Source: an uncultured Clostridia bacterium (GTDB lineage: Bacteria > Bacillota > Clostridia > Oscillospirales > Ruminococcaceae). From it: a stretch of 40,855 bases of DNA. Below are positions 25,621 through 34,014 of the stretch, piece by piece; the stretch's first letter is position 1; the number at the start of each line of letters is the position of its first letter. The position numbers and the translations under genes were made by a program. Below the pieces are notes generated by a model. That model searched no databases and was not told the origin of the DNA. It saw nothing but the letters and a program-made list of their open reading frames with translations. The DNA is taken from assembly GCA_947627005.1 (NCBI GenBank), contig CANQUJ010000016.1, positions 1 to 40,855 on the forward strand. Reading direction: 5' to 3'.

Positions 25621-26432
25621 AAAGCCTATCTTCAAAGATCTATATGTATCTGCTCTACATCTTCCTCTATCTGCCGATACTCGTATTGATCGTTTTTTCC
25701 TTCAACCAATCCAAATCCCGCGCCAACTGGACGGGCTTCACCTTCCACTGGTACGCCGACCTATTTAGGGACGAGAGAATACTCACCGCGCTGCTTAATA
25801 CCGTTATCGTGGCGGTCTGCGCCTCCGTCTTCGCGACAGTTTTGGGGACTATGGCGGCCCTCGGAATTTACAGCATGAAGAAGACCGGCCGAACCCTTTT
25901 GATGGGCGCGACCTATATCCCGGTCATCAACCCCGAGATCATTATGGGTATCTCGCTGATGATCCTCTTTAAGTTCTTCGCCTCTCATTTTAACCTCCAG
26001 TTCGGATTCGCGACCCTTATCCTTGCGCATATTTCCTTCGACGTGCCCTACGTTATCTACAACGTTTTGCCGAAGCTTAGGGCGATGAACCCGAACCTCG
26101 TCGAGGCCGCGCAGGACCTCGGCTGCAACCCGAGGCAGGCGTTCTTTAAGGCGGTAATTCCCGAAATAATGCCGGGCATCTTCTCGGGCTTTTTAATGGC
26201 GATGACCTATTCGGTTGACGATTTCGTGGTTTCATACTTCACCTCCGGCACCAACGTCGAACCCCTTTCGGTCACGATAGAGTCGATGACGAGAGTTAAA
26301 GTATCCCCGAAGATAAACGCTCTTTCGGCTATAATCTTCGTGGTGATCTGCGCGATAATGATCGCGAGAAACATCATCGAAAACCGCAATCTTCGCCGCG
26401 ATTTGGCCCTTTCGCGGGCCGCAAGGCAATAA
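25617..26432 (+). CDS. potC: Spermidine/putrescine ABC transporter permease PotC
   Basis: A 271-residue second permease subunit with six predicted helices and its own EAA loop (EAAQDLGCNPRQAFFKAVIP followed by EIMPGI near 160-185). The N-terminus has the PotC-type pattern YIFLYLPILVLIVFSFNQSK. ATG 25617 overlaps the potB TGA. It forms the transmembrane channel with PotB. Confidence 0.95.
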   Translation: MKSLSSKIYMYLLYIFLYLPILVLIVFSFNQSKSRANWTGFTFHWYADLFRDERILTALLNTVIVAVCASVFATVLGTMAALGIYSMKKTGRTLLMGATYIPVINPEIIMGISLMILFKFFASHFNLQFGFATLILAHISFDVPYVIYNVLPKLRAMNPNLVEAAQDLGCNPRQAFFKAVIPEIMPGIFSGFLMAMTYSVDDFVVSYFTSGTNVEPLSVTIESMTRVKVSPKINALSAIIFVVICAIMIARNIIENRNLRRDLALSRAARQ

Positions 26433-26445
26433 AGGGGGCGGCGAT

Positions 26446-27711
26446 ATGAAAAGATTTCTTTCGATAATTATCATCGCGGCCCTTGCGCTTTCGCTCGCGG
26501 GGTGCGGGTCCTCCGCCGCCGACGAAAAACGCGTCCCGACCGAAGAGATCCTCGAATCCTTCGGGCTCGACCCGGAGCTCTTCTCGGACTACGACTACGG
26601 CATGTTTTATGGGCAGGAGATAACCCTTAACGTCGCCAACTGGGGCGAATATATGTCGATAAACGACGACGAGATGACCGACGTAAACAAGCTGTTCGAG
26701 GCGCTGACCGGCGTCGAAGTAAACTACAAGACCTACGCCTCGAACGAGACGATGTATTCAAAGCTTCTCTCCGGCGGGGCGACCTACGACATCGTTATCC
26801 CCTCGGACTATATGATCTCGAAGATGATAAAAGAGAATATGCTCGAAAAGCTTGATTTCGACAATATCCCGAACATCAAGAACATCATGCCGAGCTTTTT
26901 GAACCCGCAGTACGACCCGACCAACGAATATTCAGTCCCCTACCTTTGGGGAATGGTCTGCATAATCTATAACACTACGATGGTCGACGAAGAGATCGAC
27001 TCTTGGGCCTCTTTGTGGGACGAAAAATACGCCGGGAACATTCTTATGTTCAACAACCCGCGCGACGCCTTCGGGATAGCGCAGGCGTATCTCGGATACA
27101 GCCTTAACACCGAAGACAAGGGCGAGCTCGACCGCTGTTCTTCGCTTTTGAGAGATCAAAAAGAGATCGTTCAGGGATACGTTATGGACGAAATCTTCGA
27201 CAAGATGGAGGGCGGCTCGGCGGCGATAGCGCCCTACTACGTCGGCGACGCGGTCACGATGTGCGAAGACAACCCGGATCTCGAATTTGTAATCCCGAAA
27301 GAGGGAACCAACTGGTTCGTAGACGCGGTGTGTATTCCGACCACCTCTAACCCCGAAAACAAAGAGGTCGCAGAGATGTATATAAACTTCCTCTGCGAGC
27401 CGGAGATCGCGCTTGCAAACTGCGACTACGTCGGGTATTCGACCCCGGTCGCCGAGGCTTATGAGCTTTTGGACGACGACGCCAAGGCCGACGAGAGAAG
27501 ATATCCGAGCGACGAATTTTTGATTGAAAACACCGAGGTTTTCGTCAATATGAGCGACGAGGCCAACGCCTATATGCAAGAGCTTTGGACCCAGCTTAAG
27601 GTCGACAACTCTAACGTCTGGTTCGTGCCGGTATTCCTTGTCTGCCTTATCGCCGCAACGATATTCGTAAACGTTCGCCGCGCGCGGAAAAAGAAGAGAG
27701 ACAGCTTCTAA
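26446..27711 (+). CDS. potD: Polyamine-binding lipoprotein PotD with a C-terminal membrane segment
   Basis: A 421-residue extracellular solute-binding protein of the PotD/PotF family. A signal peptide ends in lipobox LAGC (C20). The mature domain begins ITLNVANWGEYMS near residue 63, with SKLLSGGATYDIVIPSDYM and VPYLWGMVCIIYN further on, as in PotD. Unusually, the end (VWFVPVFLVCLIAATIFVNV, then RRARKKKR) is a hydrophobic helix followed by a basic tail, a predicted stop-transfer anchor. The protein would thus be tethered at both ends, or the lipobox may be unused. It closes the pot operon 13 nt after potC, with GGGGG before the ATG. Confidence 0.94.
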   Translation: MKRFLSIIIIAALALSLAGCGSSAADEKRVPTEEILESFGLDPELFSDYDYGMFYGQEITLNVANWGEYMSINDDEMTDVNKLFEALTGVEVNYKTYASNETMYSKLLSGGATYDIVIPSDYMISKMIKENMLEKLDFDNIPNIKNIMPSFLNPQYDPTNEYSVPYLWGMVCIIYNTTMVDEEIDSWASLWDEKYAGNILMFNNPRDAFGIAQAYLGYSLNTEDKGELDRCSSLLRDQKEIVQGYVMDEIFDKMEGGSAAIAPYYVGDAVTMCEDNPDLEFVIPKEGTNWFVDAVCIPTTSNPENKEVAEMYINFLCEPEIALANCDYVGYSTPVAEAYELLDDDAKADERRYPSDEFLIENTEVFVNMSDEANAYMQELWTQLKVDNSNVWFVPVFLVCLIAATIFVNVRRARKKKRDSF

Positions 27712-27741
27712 TCGCGCTGTAAAATCTATCTATGCGCCCTG

Positions 27742-27757
27742 CTTCGGAGTTCCGAAG
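27742..27757. promoter_or_regulatory. Perfect short inverted repeat between potD and the PRPP-synthetase-like gene
   Basis: Arms CTTCGGA and TCCGAAG flank GT, in the 90-nt gap. No T-run follows directly (GAAAAG instead), so it is not a standard terminator; an operator or a processing stem is possible. Confidence 0.35.
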
Positions 27758-27801
27758 AAAAGATATATTAAAAACGCCCTTACGAGGGGCAGGAGGTTAA
27801 T

Positions 27802-28956
27802 ATGACAAAACGCAGAAAAACGGCGCAGGTCTTCAATCCAACGGTAAGCGTCGCCCCGCTCGGCATTATAGCGATGGACGGCGCGAAAGAGCTCGGCAAA
27901 AAAATCAACGACTATCTCGTTACTTGGGCGAGGCAGTCGGGGCAGGATATCGACACCTTCTTGATCCCCTGCAAATGCCCCCGCTTCCAATCCGGCGACG
28001 CCAAGGCCCTTATCGAAAGCACGGTTCGCGGCCTTGACCTATTCATCATCTGCGACACCGGCAACCACAGCTGCACCTACCCCCTGTTCGGGCACGAAAA
28101 CCATATGTCGCCCGACGACCACTACCAAGACCTTAAGCGAATCATTCAGGCCGCGGGCGGAAAGGCGCACCGCATAAACGTAATCATGCCTATCCTCTAC
28201 GGCGGAAGGCAGCACCGCAGAAGCTATCGCGAGTCGCTCGACTGCGCGTCGATGCTTCAAGAGCTTCAGGCGATGGGGGTCGAAAACATTCTGACCTTCG
28301 ACGCCCACGACCCGCGCGTTCAGAACGCCGTTCCGCTTATGGGATTCGACAACATCATACCCTCCTACCAGGTTTTGAAGACCCTTGTTCACACCGTTTC
28401 CGACCTTGAATTTGACAAGAACAGGTTTATGGTCGTCTCTCCGGACGAGGGCGCTATGTCGCGAAATATGTACTACGCCTCGGTCCTCGGGGTGGATCTC
28501 GGAATGTTCTACAAGCGGCGTGACTACTCTGTCATCGTAAACGGCCGCAACCCGATAGTCGCCCACGAATACCTCGGAAACGACGTCAAAGGAAAGGACA
28601 TCTTCATCGCGGACGACATCATCTCCTCCGGCGAATCGGTCCTCGATATAGCGAGCGAGCTTAAAGCCCGCGAGGCAAATCGAATCTTCGCATATGCGAC
28701 CTACCCGATCTTCACTAACGGATTAGAGGCTTTCGACGAGGCGCACAAGAGCGGAATGTTGACCGGGGTCTACGGAACGAACCTTAGCTATCTTAACCCC
28801 GACCTCTTTGAGCGCGACTGGTTCCACACCGTCGACTGCTCGAAATACGTCTCGTATTTCGTCGCGGCGCTTAACCACGATATGTCGGTTAGCGACATTC
28901 TGGACCCTCACGAGAAGATAAAAGAGCTTCTTCGCGAGCACGGTCACGCGGAATAA
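27802..28956 (+). CDS. Divergent ribose-phosphate pyrophosphokinase-like protein
   Basis: A 384-residue protein with two phosphoribosyltransferase-type domains as in PRPP synthetase. The ATP-binding side is recognisable in NVIMPILYGGRQHRRSYRES near residues 129-148 and TFDAHD near 171. KRRDY near 235 matches the catalytic KRR region. The PRPP loop reads ADDIISSGESVLD near residues 271-283, where classical enzymes have DDMIDTGGT-like sequence. It is about 65 residues longer than classical Prs, with extra residues at both ends. It probably makes PRPP from ribose 5-phosphate and ATP, but a paralogue with another substrate is possible. AGGAGG precedes the ATG; the gene lies after potD with a 90-nt gap. 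Confidence 0.8.
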   Translation: MTKRRKTAQVFNPTVSVAPLGIIAMDGAKELGKKINDYLVTWARQSGQDIDTFLIPCKCPRFQSGDAKALIESTVRGLDLFIICDTGNHSCTYPLFGHENHMSPDDHYQDLKRIIQAAGGKAHRINVIMPILYGGRQHRRSYRESLDCASMLQELQAMGVENILTFDAHDPRVQNAVPLMGFDNIIPSYQVLKTLVHTVSDLEFDKNRFMVVSPDEGAMSRNMYYASVLGVDLGMFYKRRDYSVIVNGRNPIVAHEYLGNDVKGKDIFIADDIISSGESVLDIASELKAREANRIFAYATYPIFTNGLEAFDEAHKSGMLTGVYGTNLSYLNPDLFERDWFHTVDCSKYVSYFVAALNHDMSVSDILDPHEKIKELLREHGHAE

Positions 28957-29006
28957 AAAATCGGCATAAAATTATATCATAACGGCATTTTTACGGAGGT
29001 ATCGCC

Positions 29007-29507
29007 ATGCTGAAAGAATTTGACGTCAAGACCTTATGCTTTAACCCTTTTGAGCGGATAGGCCGCGACTGGTGCCTTATAACCGCCGGCCGCGAAGGAA
29101 GCTTTAACACGATGACAGCCTCTTGGGGCGGGGTCGGAATCCTTTGGAACAAAGAAGTCTCGACCTGCTACATAAGGCCGCAGCGCTATACGAAGGAGTT
29201 CGCCGACCGCGAGGAATACTTCACCCTAAGCTTCTTCCCCGACGGATACAGAAAGGCGCTGAACCTTTGCGGAACGGTCTCGGGAAGGGACCACGACAAG
29301 CCCGCAGAGGCGGGGCTTACTCCCCTCTTTACCGACGGAACCGTCGCTTTTAAAGAGGCCGATCTCGTTTTAGTCTGCAAAAAGCTCTACGCCCAGCCGA
29401 TGACCGAGCAGAGCTTTACCGACAAAGAGGTTCTTGAGCGCAACTACCCGAGCCGCGACCTTCACACGATATACGTCGGCGAAATAGTTAAAGCGTATAA
29501 AGCCTAA
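29007..29507 (+). CDS. Flavin reductase-like (FMN-binding split-barrel) protein
   Basis: A 166-residue protein of the flavin reductase-like, FMN-binding split-barrel family. The N-terminus WCLITAGREGSFNTMTASWG matches the FMN-binding strand-loop pattern (LITA then NTMTASW), and RPQRYTKEFADREEYFTLSF gives the second conserved stretch. Such proteins reduce flavins or act as flavoprotein electron carriers; the partner is not evident. CGGAGGT lies before ATG 29007. Promoter unclear; possibly read through from the gene 50 nt upstream. Confidence 0.85.
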   Translation: MLKEFDVKTLCFNPFERIGRDWCLITAGREGSFNTMTASWGGVGILWNKEVSTCYIRPQRYTKEFADREEYFTLSFFPDGYRKALNLCGTVSGRDHDKPAEAGLTPLFTDGTVAFKEADLVLVCKKLYAQPMTEQSFTDKEVLERNYPSRDLHTIYVGEIVKAYKA

Positions 29508-29529
29508 GACAAACATTCATAAAAACCCG

Positions 29530-29572
29530 CTCCCTCTCATACTATGTCCAATAAGGACGAGTACGGAGGGAG
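29530..29572 (+). promoter_or_regulatory. Hairpin sequestering the ribosome site of the P-type ATPase
   Basis: CTCCCTC (29530-29536) pairs perfectly with GAGGGAG (29666 minus 100, that is 29566-29572), which contains the ribosome site 7 nt before ATG 29580. A G-T pair extends this stem, then TACT pairs with AGTA and GTCC with GGAC, closed by loop AATAA. The whole 43-nt leader segment can fold as one interrupted hairpin hiding the ribosome site. It does not match the yybP-ykoY or other metal riboswitches I can recall. Confidence 0.6.
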
Positions 29573-29579
29573 TTTTATT

Positions 29580-32189
29580 ATGAGCGAATACAAAGGGCTT
29601 ACTTCGCAGCGGGCGGAGGAGATATTAAAAGAAAACGGAGAAAACCGCCTTAGCGCAAAAAAGCGCCCGAGCGCCGCGGCGATATTCGCGGGGCAGTTTA
29701 AAGACGTTATGGTGATGATTCTTTTGGCGGCGACGGCGATATCGGCCTTTATGGGCGAGATCTACGACGCGCTGACCATCATCGCGATAGTTCTTTTGGA
29801 CGCGATACTCGGGTTTATACAGGAATACCGAACCGAGCGGACCCTTGAGGCGCTTGAAAAGATGACCGCGCCGACCGCAAAGGTCATCCGCGACGGAAGG
29901 CTTATCGAGATCGAGGCTTCAAAGCTGGTCTCGGGGGATATTTTCAGGGTAGAATCGGGCGACAGGATACCCGCGGACGGAAAAATCTTGGAGCAAAGCG
30001 ACCTAAGATGCGACGAATCGGTCTTGACCGGAGAATCGAGAGCCGTCAAAAAGGCGGTATATTCCGGCGAAGATTTAAGCCAGCCCTCGCAGGAGGGGGC
30101 GGTTTACGCCGGGGCCTCGGTTTTAAGGGGGAACGCTCTTTGCGAGGCGGTCTATACCGGAATGAACACCCAGATGGGAAAGGTCTCGGGAATGATAGAT
30201 TCGGGCGAGGACGAAAAAACGCCGCTTCAGAAAAAGCTTTCAAAGCTCGGCGGGGCGCTCTGCGCGATATGCCTTTTCGTCTGCGCCCTCGTCACCCTTG
30301 CGGGGATACTTCGCGGAGAGCCGCTTTTCGATATGCTTATGACCGGAATAACCATCGCCATCGCCGCGATACCCGAGGGGCTTCCGGCGACCGTTACCAT
30401 CGCGCTCGCCCTCGCTGTTAGGCGAATGTTGAAGCAAAACGCGCTGGTGCATAAGCTTCATTCGGTAGAGACTCTCGGCTGCACGACGGTAATCTGTACC
30501 GACAAGACCGGCACCCTTACCGAAAACAGAATGACCGTTACAAAAATATACGCTTCGGGGCGGGAAATTCTGCTCGAAGGCTCGGGCTATTCGGGAAAGG
30601 GCAGGGTTACGGTCGACGGAGAGGATTTGAAGGAGCTTTATGGCGGGGCGAAAGAGGCGGTTTTGTGCGCGGCGGTTTGCAACAACGCTAAAATTATCCC
30701 GCTCGAGCCGGAAAACGCCCGCGAGCGGAAAAACCGTGGCAGGTTCGATATAATCGGCGACCCGACCGAGGCCGCGCTTTTGATCGCGGCGGAAAAATGC
30801 GGGGTCGCGAAGAACGGCGAAGTCGGCGGAATTAGGCGGATATCGGAGATACCCTTTGACAGCGAGACCAAAAAGATGAGCGTTACCGTTTCGGCCTCCG
30901 GCAAAGAGGAAATTTATACCAAGGGTGCGCCGGATATAATCATTTCGGAGTGTTCGCTTATTATGACCGACAGCGGCGCGAAAAAGCTTGGCCGCGAAGA
31001 GAAGCGGGGGCTTGTTTTAAAGGCGGAGGAGATGGCCTCGGCCGCGCTTAGGGTCATCGCGATGTCGAAGTCTTCGCCGGCGGGAGAGATCTTTTTGGGC
31101 CTTGCGGGAATGATCGACGCCCCGAGAGAAGAGGCCGCAAGGTCGGTCCGCGAATGTAAAAAGGCGGGGATAAGGGTAGTTATGATAACCGGCGACCACC
31201 TTTTGACCGCAGAGGCGATAGCGAAAGAGGTCGGGATTTTAAGCGGAGGCGGCAGGGCGATATCAAAGGCCGAGCTGGACAAAATGAGCGACAAAGAGCT
31301 TATCCGCGAGGCGAGGGATATTGCGGTCTACGCGAGGGTAAGCCCGTCCGACAAATTGAGGATCGTGAACGCGCTTAAGGCCGGCGGAGAGACCGTTGCG
31401 ATGACCGGCGACGGAGTCAACGACGCTCCGGCGGTCAGGGCGGCGGACATCGGCGTCGCGATGGGAAAGACCGGCACCGACGTTTGCAAACAAGCCGCCG
31501 ACGTGATTCTTTTGGACGACGACTTTTCAACCCTCCGCCTTGCGGTAAAACAGGGGCGGACGATATTCTCTAACATACGAAAGCTGGTAAGATACCTTAT
31601 TTCCTGCAACATCGGCGAAGTCGCGGTTATGTTTCTTTCGATTCTTCTCGGCATGCCGGTGGTGCTGCTTCCGACCCAAATTCTGCTCGTAAATCTCGTC
31701 ACCGACGGGCTTCCGGCGGTAGCCCTCGGGCTTGAAAAAACCGAAGACGAGGTTATGGCGATGAAGCCGAAGGAATTTTCGGGCAGCTTTGCGAGCGGCG
31801 GCCTTTGGGCGAGAATCGCGCTTAGGGGCGCGCTTATCGGGCTTTGCACGCTCGGCTGCTTCGCATATTGCCTAAACCTCGGCCAAAGCCTTTCGGAGGC
31901 CCGCACCGCCGCGCTTATAACCCTTATTCTTTCGCAGCTTATCCACGTTTTTGAATGTCGCAGCGAGAGAAAATCGGTCTTTTCCGTAAACCCGCTTTCA
32001 AACCCCGCGCTGCTGCTTTCGGTCGCGGCCTCGGCGGCCGTCACGGCGGCCTGCGTTTGGTGGGCGCCGCTCTCGTCCATAATGCAGACCTCGCCGCTCT
32101 CCCCCGAGATTTTGGCGGCGGCGGTAATCTTCGCGGCGGCGGTGCCCTTTGCCGCGGGGATAATAAGCTTTATCGCGAGGAAAAAATAG
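29580..32189 (+). CDS. Type IIA (calcium-transporting) P-type ATPase
   Basis: An 869-residue cation pump related to SERCA/PMCA. The actuator motif TGES is at 150-153, PEGLP in M4 at 265-269, the phosphorylated aspartate D308 in CTDKTGTLT, and the hinge motif TGDGVNDAPA near 609-618. M6 reads NLVTDGLPAVALG, matching type IIA calcium-binding residues. An N-terminal cation-ATPase domain precedes M1 and about ten helices are predicted. An upstream in-frame ATG at 29544 lies in the hairpin and has no ribosome site; GGAGGGAG before ATG 29580 decides the start. Expected role: calcium (or manganese) export. Confidence 0.94.
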   Translation: MSEYKGLTSQRAEEILKENGENRLSAKKRPSAAAIFAGQFKDVMVMILLAATAISAFMGEIYDALTIIAIVLLDAILGFIQEYRTERTLEALEKMTAPTAKVIRDGRLIEIEASKLVSGDIFRVESGDRIPADGKILEQSDLRCDESVLTGESRAVKKAVYSGEDLSQPSQEGAVYAGASVLRGNALCEAVYTGMNTQMGKVSGMIDSGEDEKTPLQKKLSKLGGALCAICLFVCALVTLAGILRGEPLFDMLMTGITIAIAAIPEGLPATVTIALALAVRRMLKQNALVHKLHSVETLGCTTVICTDKTGTLTENRMTVTKIYASGREILLEGSGYSGKGRVTVDGEDLKELYGGAKEAVLCAAVCNNAKIIPLEPENARERKNRGRFDIIGDPTEAALLIAAEKCGVAKNGEVGGIRRISEIPFDSETKKMSVTVSASGKEEIYTKGAPDIIISECSLIMTDSGAKKLGREEKRGLVLKAEEMASAALRVIAMSKSSPAGEIFLGLAGMIDAPREEAARSVRECKKAGIRVVMITGDHLLTAEAIAKEVGILSGGGRAISKAELDKMSDKELIREARDIAVYARVSPSDKLRIVNALKAGGETVAMTGDGVNDAPAVRAADIGVAMGKTGTDVCKQAADVILLDDDFSTLRLAVKQGRTIFSNIRKLVRYLISCNIGEVAVMFLSILLGMPVVLLPTQILLVNLVTDGLPAVALGLEKTEDEVMAMKPKEFSGSFASGGLWARIALRGALIGLCTLGCFAYCLNLGQSLSEARTAALITLILSQLIHVFECRSERKSVFSVNPLSNPALLLSVAASAAVTAACVWWAPLSSIMQTSPLSPEILAAAVIFAAAVPFAAGIISFIARKK

Positions 32190-32197
32190 CGCGATGA

Positions 32198-32303
32198 GGG
32201 GCGAAGCCCCGGCTGCGTCCCCCCTTCGGGGGGCGCGGCGCCGCAGGGCGGCTTTGCCGCCCTGCGGGCCCCGCGAGCGAAGCTCGCGGGGCGGGCTTCG
32301 CCC
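32198..32303. repeat. Array of five abutting GC-rich hairpins
   Basis: Stems in order: GGGGC/GCCCC (32198-32210, loop GAA), CCCCCC/GGGGGG (32219-32233, loop TTC), a 12-bp perfect stem CCGCAGGGCGGC/GCCGCCCTGCGG (32241-32267, loop TTT), CCCCGCGAGC/GCTCGCGGGG (32269-32291, loop GAA) and GGGC/GCCC (32293-32303, loop TTC). All loops are three bases. The array lies between the convergent ATPase and FAD-dehydrogenase genes. No frame across it looks coding. Confidence 0.85.
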
Positions 32304-32313
32304 TTTAAACCGC

Positions 32314-32343
32314 ACAAAAATAAGGCTTTAGCGAACTAAAGCC
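32314..32343 (-). terminator. Terminator after the FAD-dependent dehydrogenase
   Basis: On the minus strand GGCTTTAG (32343-32336), loop TTCG and CTAAAGCC (32331-32324) form a perfect 8-bp UUCG hairpin, followed by TTATTTTTG. It starts about 33 nt past the stop of the dehydrogenase. Confidence 0.85.
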
Positions 32344-32375
32344 CGAAGAAGCCGAAGAAGCTTTTCGCCGCCGCG

Positions 32376-33962
32376 TCAAGGCTCGGGCGGGGCAAAACTC
32401 TCCATAATTTTAAGCGCGGTCCTAACTCCGTCGACTGCGGCGGACATAATTCCCCCGGCGTAGCCCGCGCCCTCTCCGCAGGGGTAGAGGTTTTCGGTAT
32501 AAAGCGCGGTCCCGCGGTCGTTTCGGGTGATCCTCACCGGCGAAGAGGTCCTCGTCTCCGGCGCGATCAAAACCGCTCCCCTGTCGCCGAAGCAGGCCAT
32601 TTCTTTTGAAAACTTCGCTATCCCCTCGCGCAGCTTTTCGGTCACAACTTGCGGGAAGATCCCGCCGATGCCGCAAAACTCGACTCCGGGGCGATACGAG
32701 GCCGAGACCGAGGGTTTGACCCTCCCCTCGCCCAAAAACGAGCCGACGGTTTCCGCCGGGGCGCGATAGCTTTTGGTCAATTCAAAGGCGCGGCGCTCGA
32801 TGTTTCGGGCGAACTCCACCCCGCCGAGCGGCCCGGGGCCGAAGTCTGATCTGTCCACCGAGACGACCAGCGCCGAATTTGCGTTTTCGCCGTCTCTAAG
32901 ATATCCGCTCATTCCGTTGGTGACGATTCCGCCGCGCTCGCTCGCCGCCGCGACGACCTCTCCTCCCGGGCACATGCAAAAGGTATAAACCGCCCTGCCG
33001 CCCGTGCGGTGCGAAAGCTGATATTCCCCTTTCGGAAGCCCCGCTTCGGCCGAGGTTTTGCCGTATAAGCTGCGGTCGACTTCGTCCTGGCGGTGCTCTA
33101 TCCTTGCGCCGACCGAAAATGCCTTCGGCTCTATCGAGATCCCGCAGTTTAAAAGCTTTTCAAAGGTGTCTCTCGCCGAATGGCCTATCGCCAAAACCAA
33201 AGCCGAAGTCTCAATTTTCCCGCCGATTGTCGATATCTCGCGGACCATGCCGTCTTTAATCTCAAGGCCCTCTAAGGGGCTTAAAAACCTGACCTCTCCG
33301 CCCTTTTCGATAATTCTTCGGCGGATATTGACGACTACCTCTCTAAGCCTGTCCGTCCCGATATGCGGCTTTGAAAGATACATAATCTCCTCCGGCGCGC
33401 CGAAGCCGCAGAGCCGCTTTAAAACATATCTGCAAAGCGGGTCGCCGATTCGGGTGGTAAGCTTGCCGTCCGAAAAAGTCCCGGCTCCGCCCTCGCCGAA
33501 CTGAATGTTAGTGCGCTCGTCAAGCTCGCCGCCGGCGAAAAACCCCTCGACTTTTTTAACGCGGGTCTCCATATCGCCGCCGCGCTCTAAAACTATCGGC
33601 CGATACCCCGCCTCGGAAAGAAGCAGCGCGCAGAACATTCCCGCGGGGCCGAACCCCGCGATAACCACCCTTCCGCTTCGCTTTTCGCTCGATATATTCG
33701 CCTTCGGCTCGGGTTCTTCAAAGAATCTGACCTCTTTTTTTCGCTCCGAGAGGGCCTTTTCGCGCTCCTTCGACTTCAACGAGATCATAACCGAGCAGAC
33801 CGAATGAATATCCTCGCGCTTTCTCGCGTCGAGGGAGATTTTATATATCCCCGCGCCGAAAACCTCGCTCTCTTTGATCCCGAGGCGCTTTTTCGCGGCC
33901 GATATGATCTCCTCCTCCGGCGTTCCGACCGGGCAGGATATATTTGAAACTATGATCGGCAT
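32376..33962 (-). CDS. FAD-dependent dehydrogenase (COG2509-type oxidoreductase)
   Basis: A 528-residue NAD(P)/FAD-dependent oxidoreductase of the uncharacterised family often annotated FAD-dependent dehydrogenase. After a small N-terminal domain (1-85) comes the Rossmann motif VVIAGFGPAGMFCALLLSEA near 97-116, then GEGGAGTFSDGKL near 158-170, ALVLAIGHSARDTFE near 260-274 and the C-terminal PCGEGAGYAGGIMSAAVDG. The substrate is unknown. The open frame extends to 34124, but those 54 residues overlap cdaR and are low-quality; ATG 33962 has GGAGG eight bases upstream. It follows cdaR with a short hairpin between. Confidence 0.9.
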   Translation of the reverse strand: MPIIVSNISCPVGTPEEEIISAAKKRLGIKESEVFGAGIYKISLDARKREDIHSVCSVMISLKSKEREKALSERKKEVRFFEEPEPKANISSEKRSGRVVIAGFGPAGMFCALLLSEAGYRPIVLERGGDMETRVKKVEGFFAGGELDERTNIQFGEGGAGTFSDGKLTTRIGDPLCRYVLKRLCGFGAPEEIMYLSKPHIGTDRLREVVVNIRRRIIEKGGEVRFLSPLEGLEIKDGMVREISTIGGKIETSALVLAIGHSARDTFEKLLNCGISIEPKAFSVGARIEHRQDEVDRSLYGKTSAEAGLPKGEYQLSHRTGGRAVYTFCMCPGGEVVAAASERGGIVTNGMSGYLRDGENANSALVVSVDRSDFGPGPLGGVEFARNIERRAFELTKSYRAPAETVGSFLGEGRVKPSVSASYRPGVEFCGIGGIFPQVVTEKLREGIAKFSKEMACFGDRGAVLIAPETRTSSPVRITRNDRGTALYTENLYPCGEGAGYAGGIMSAAVDGVRTALKIMESFAPPEP

Positions 33963-33981
33963 TTTATCCTCCGAAACAATA

Positions 33982-34009
33982 CCGCGGGAAGGGCTCTGCC
34001 ATCCCGCGG
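33982..34009. promoter_or_regulatory. Intercistronic stem-loop between cdaR and the FAD dehydrogenase
   Basis: Arms CCGCGGGA and TCCCGCGG (8 bp, perfect) with an inner GGC/GCC pair. On the minus strand it is followed by TATTGTTT, too weak a T-run for a normal terminator, and then by the next ribosome site. It may stabilise or attenuate the transcript. Confidence 0.5.
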
Positions 34010-34014
34010 AAGAA

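Noticed and set aside
29508-29579. yybP-ykoY manganese riboswitch before the P-type ATPase
   Set aside because: The leader is too short and lacks the expected conserved core; only a simple interrupted hairpin is supported.
31328-32317. 329-residue frame antisense to the calcium ATPase end
   Set aside because: Complement of conserved ATPase helices, extends into the hairpin array, no ribosome site.
33982-34009. Rho-independent terminator between cdaR and the FAD dehydrogenase
   Set aside because: The stem is good but no adequate T-run follows on the minus strand, so it is listed only as an intercistronic stem-loop.
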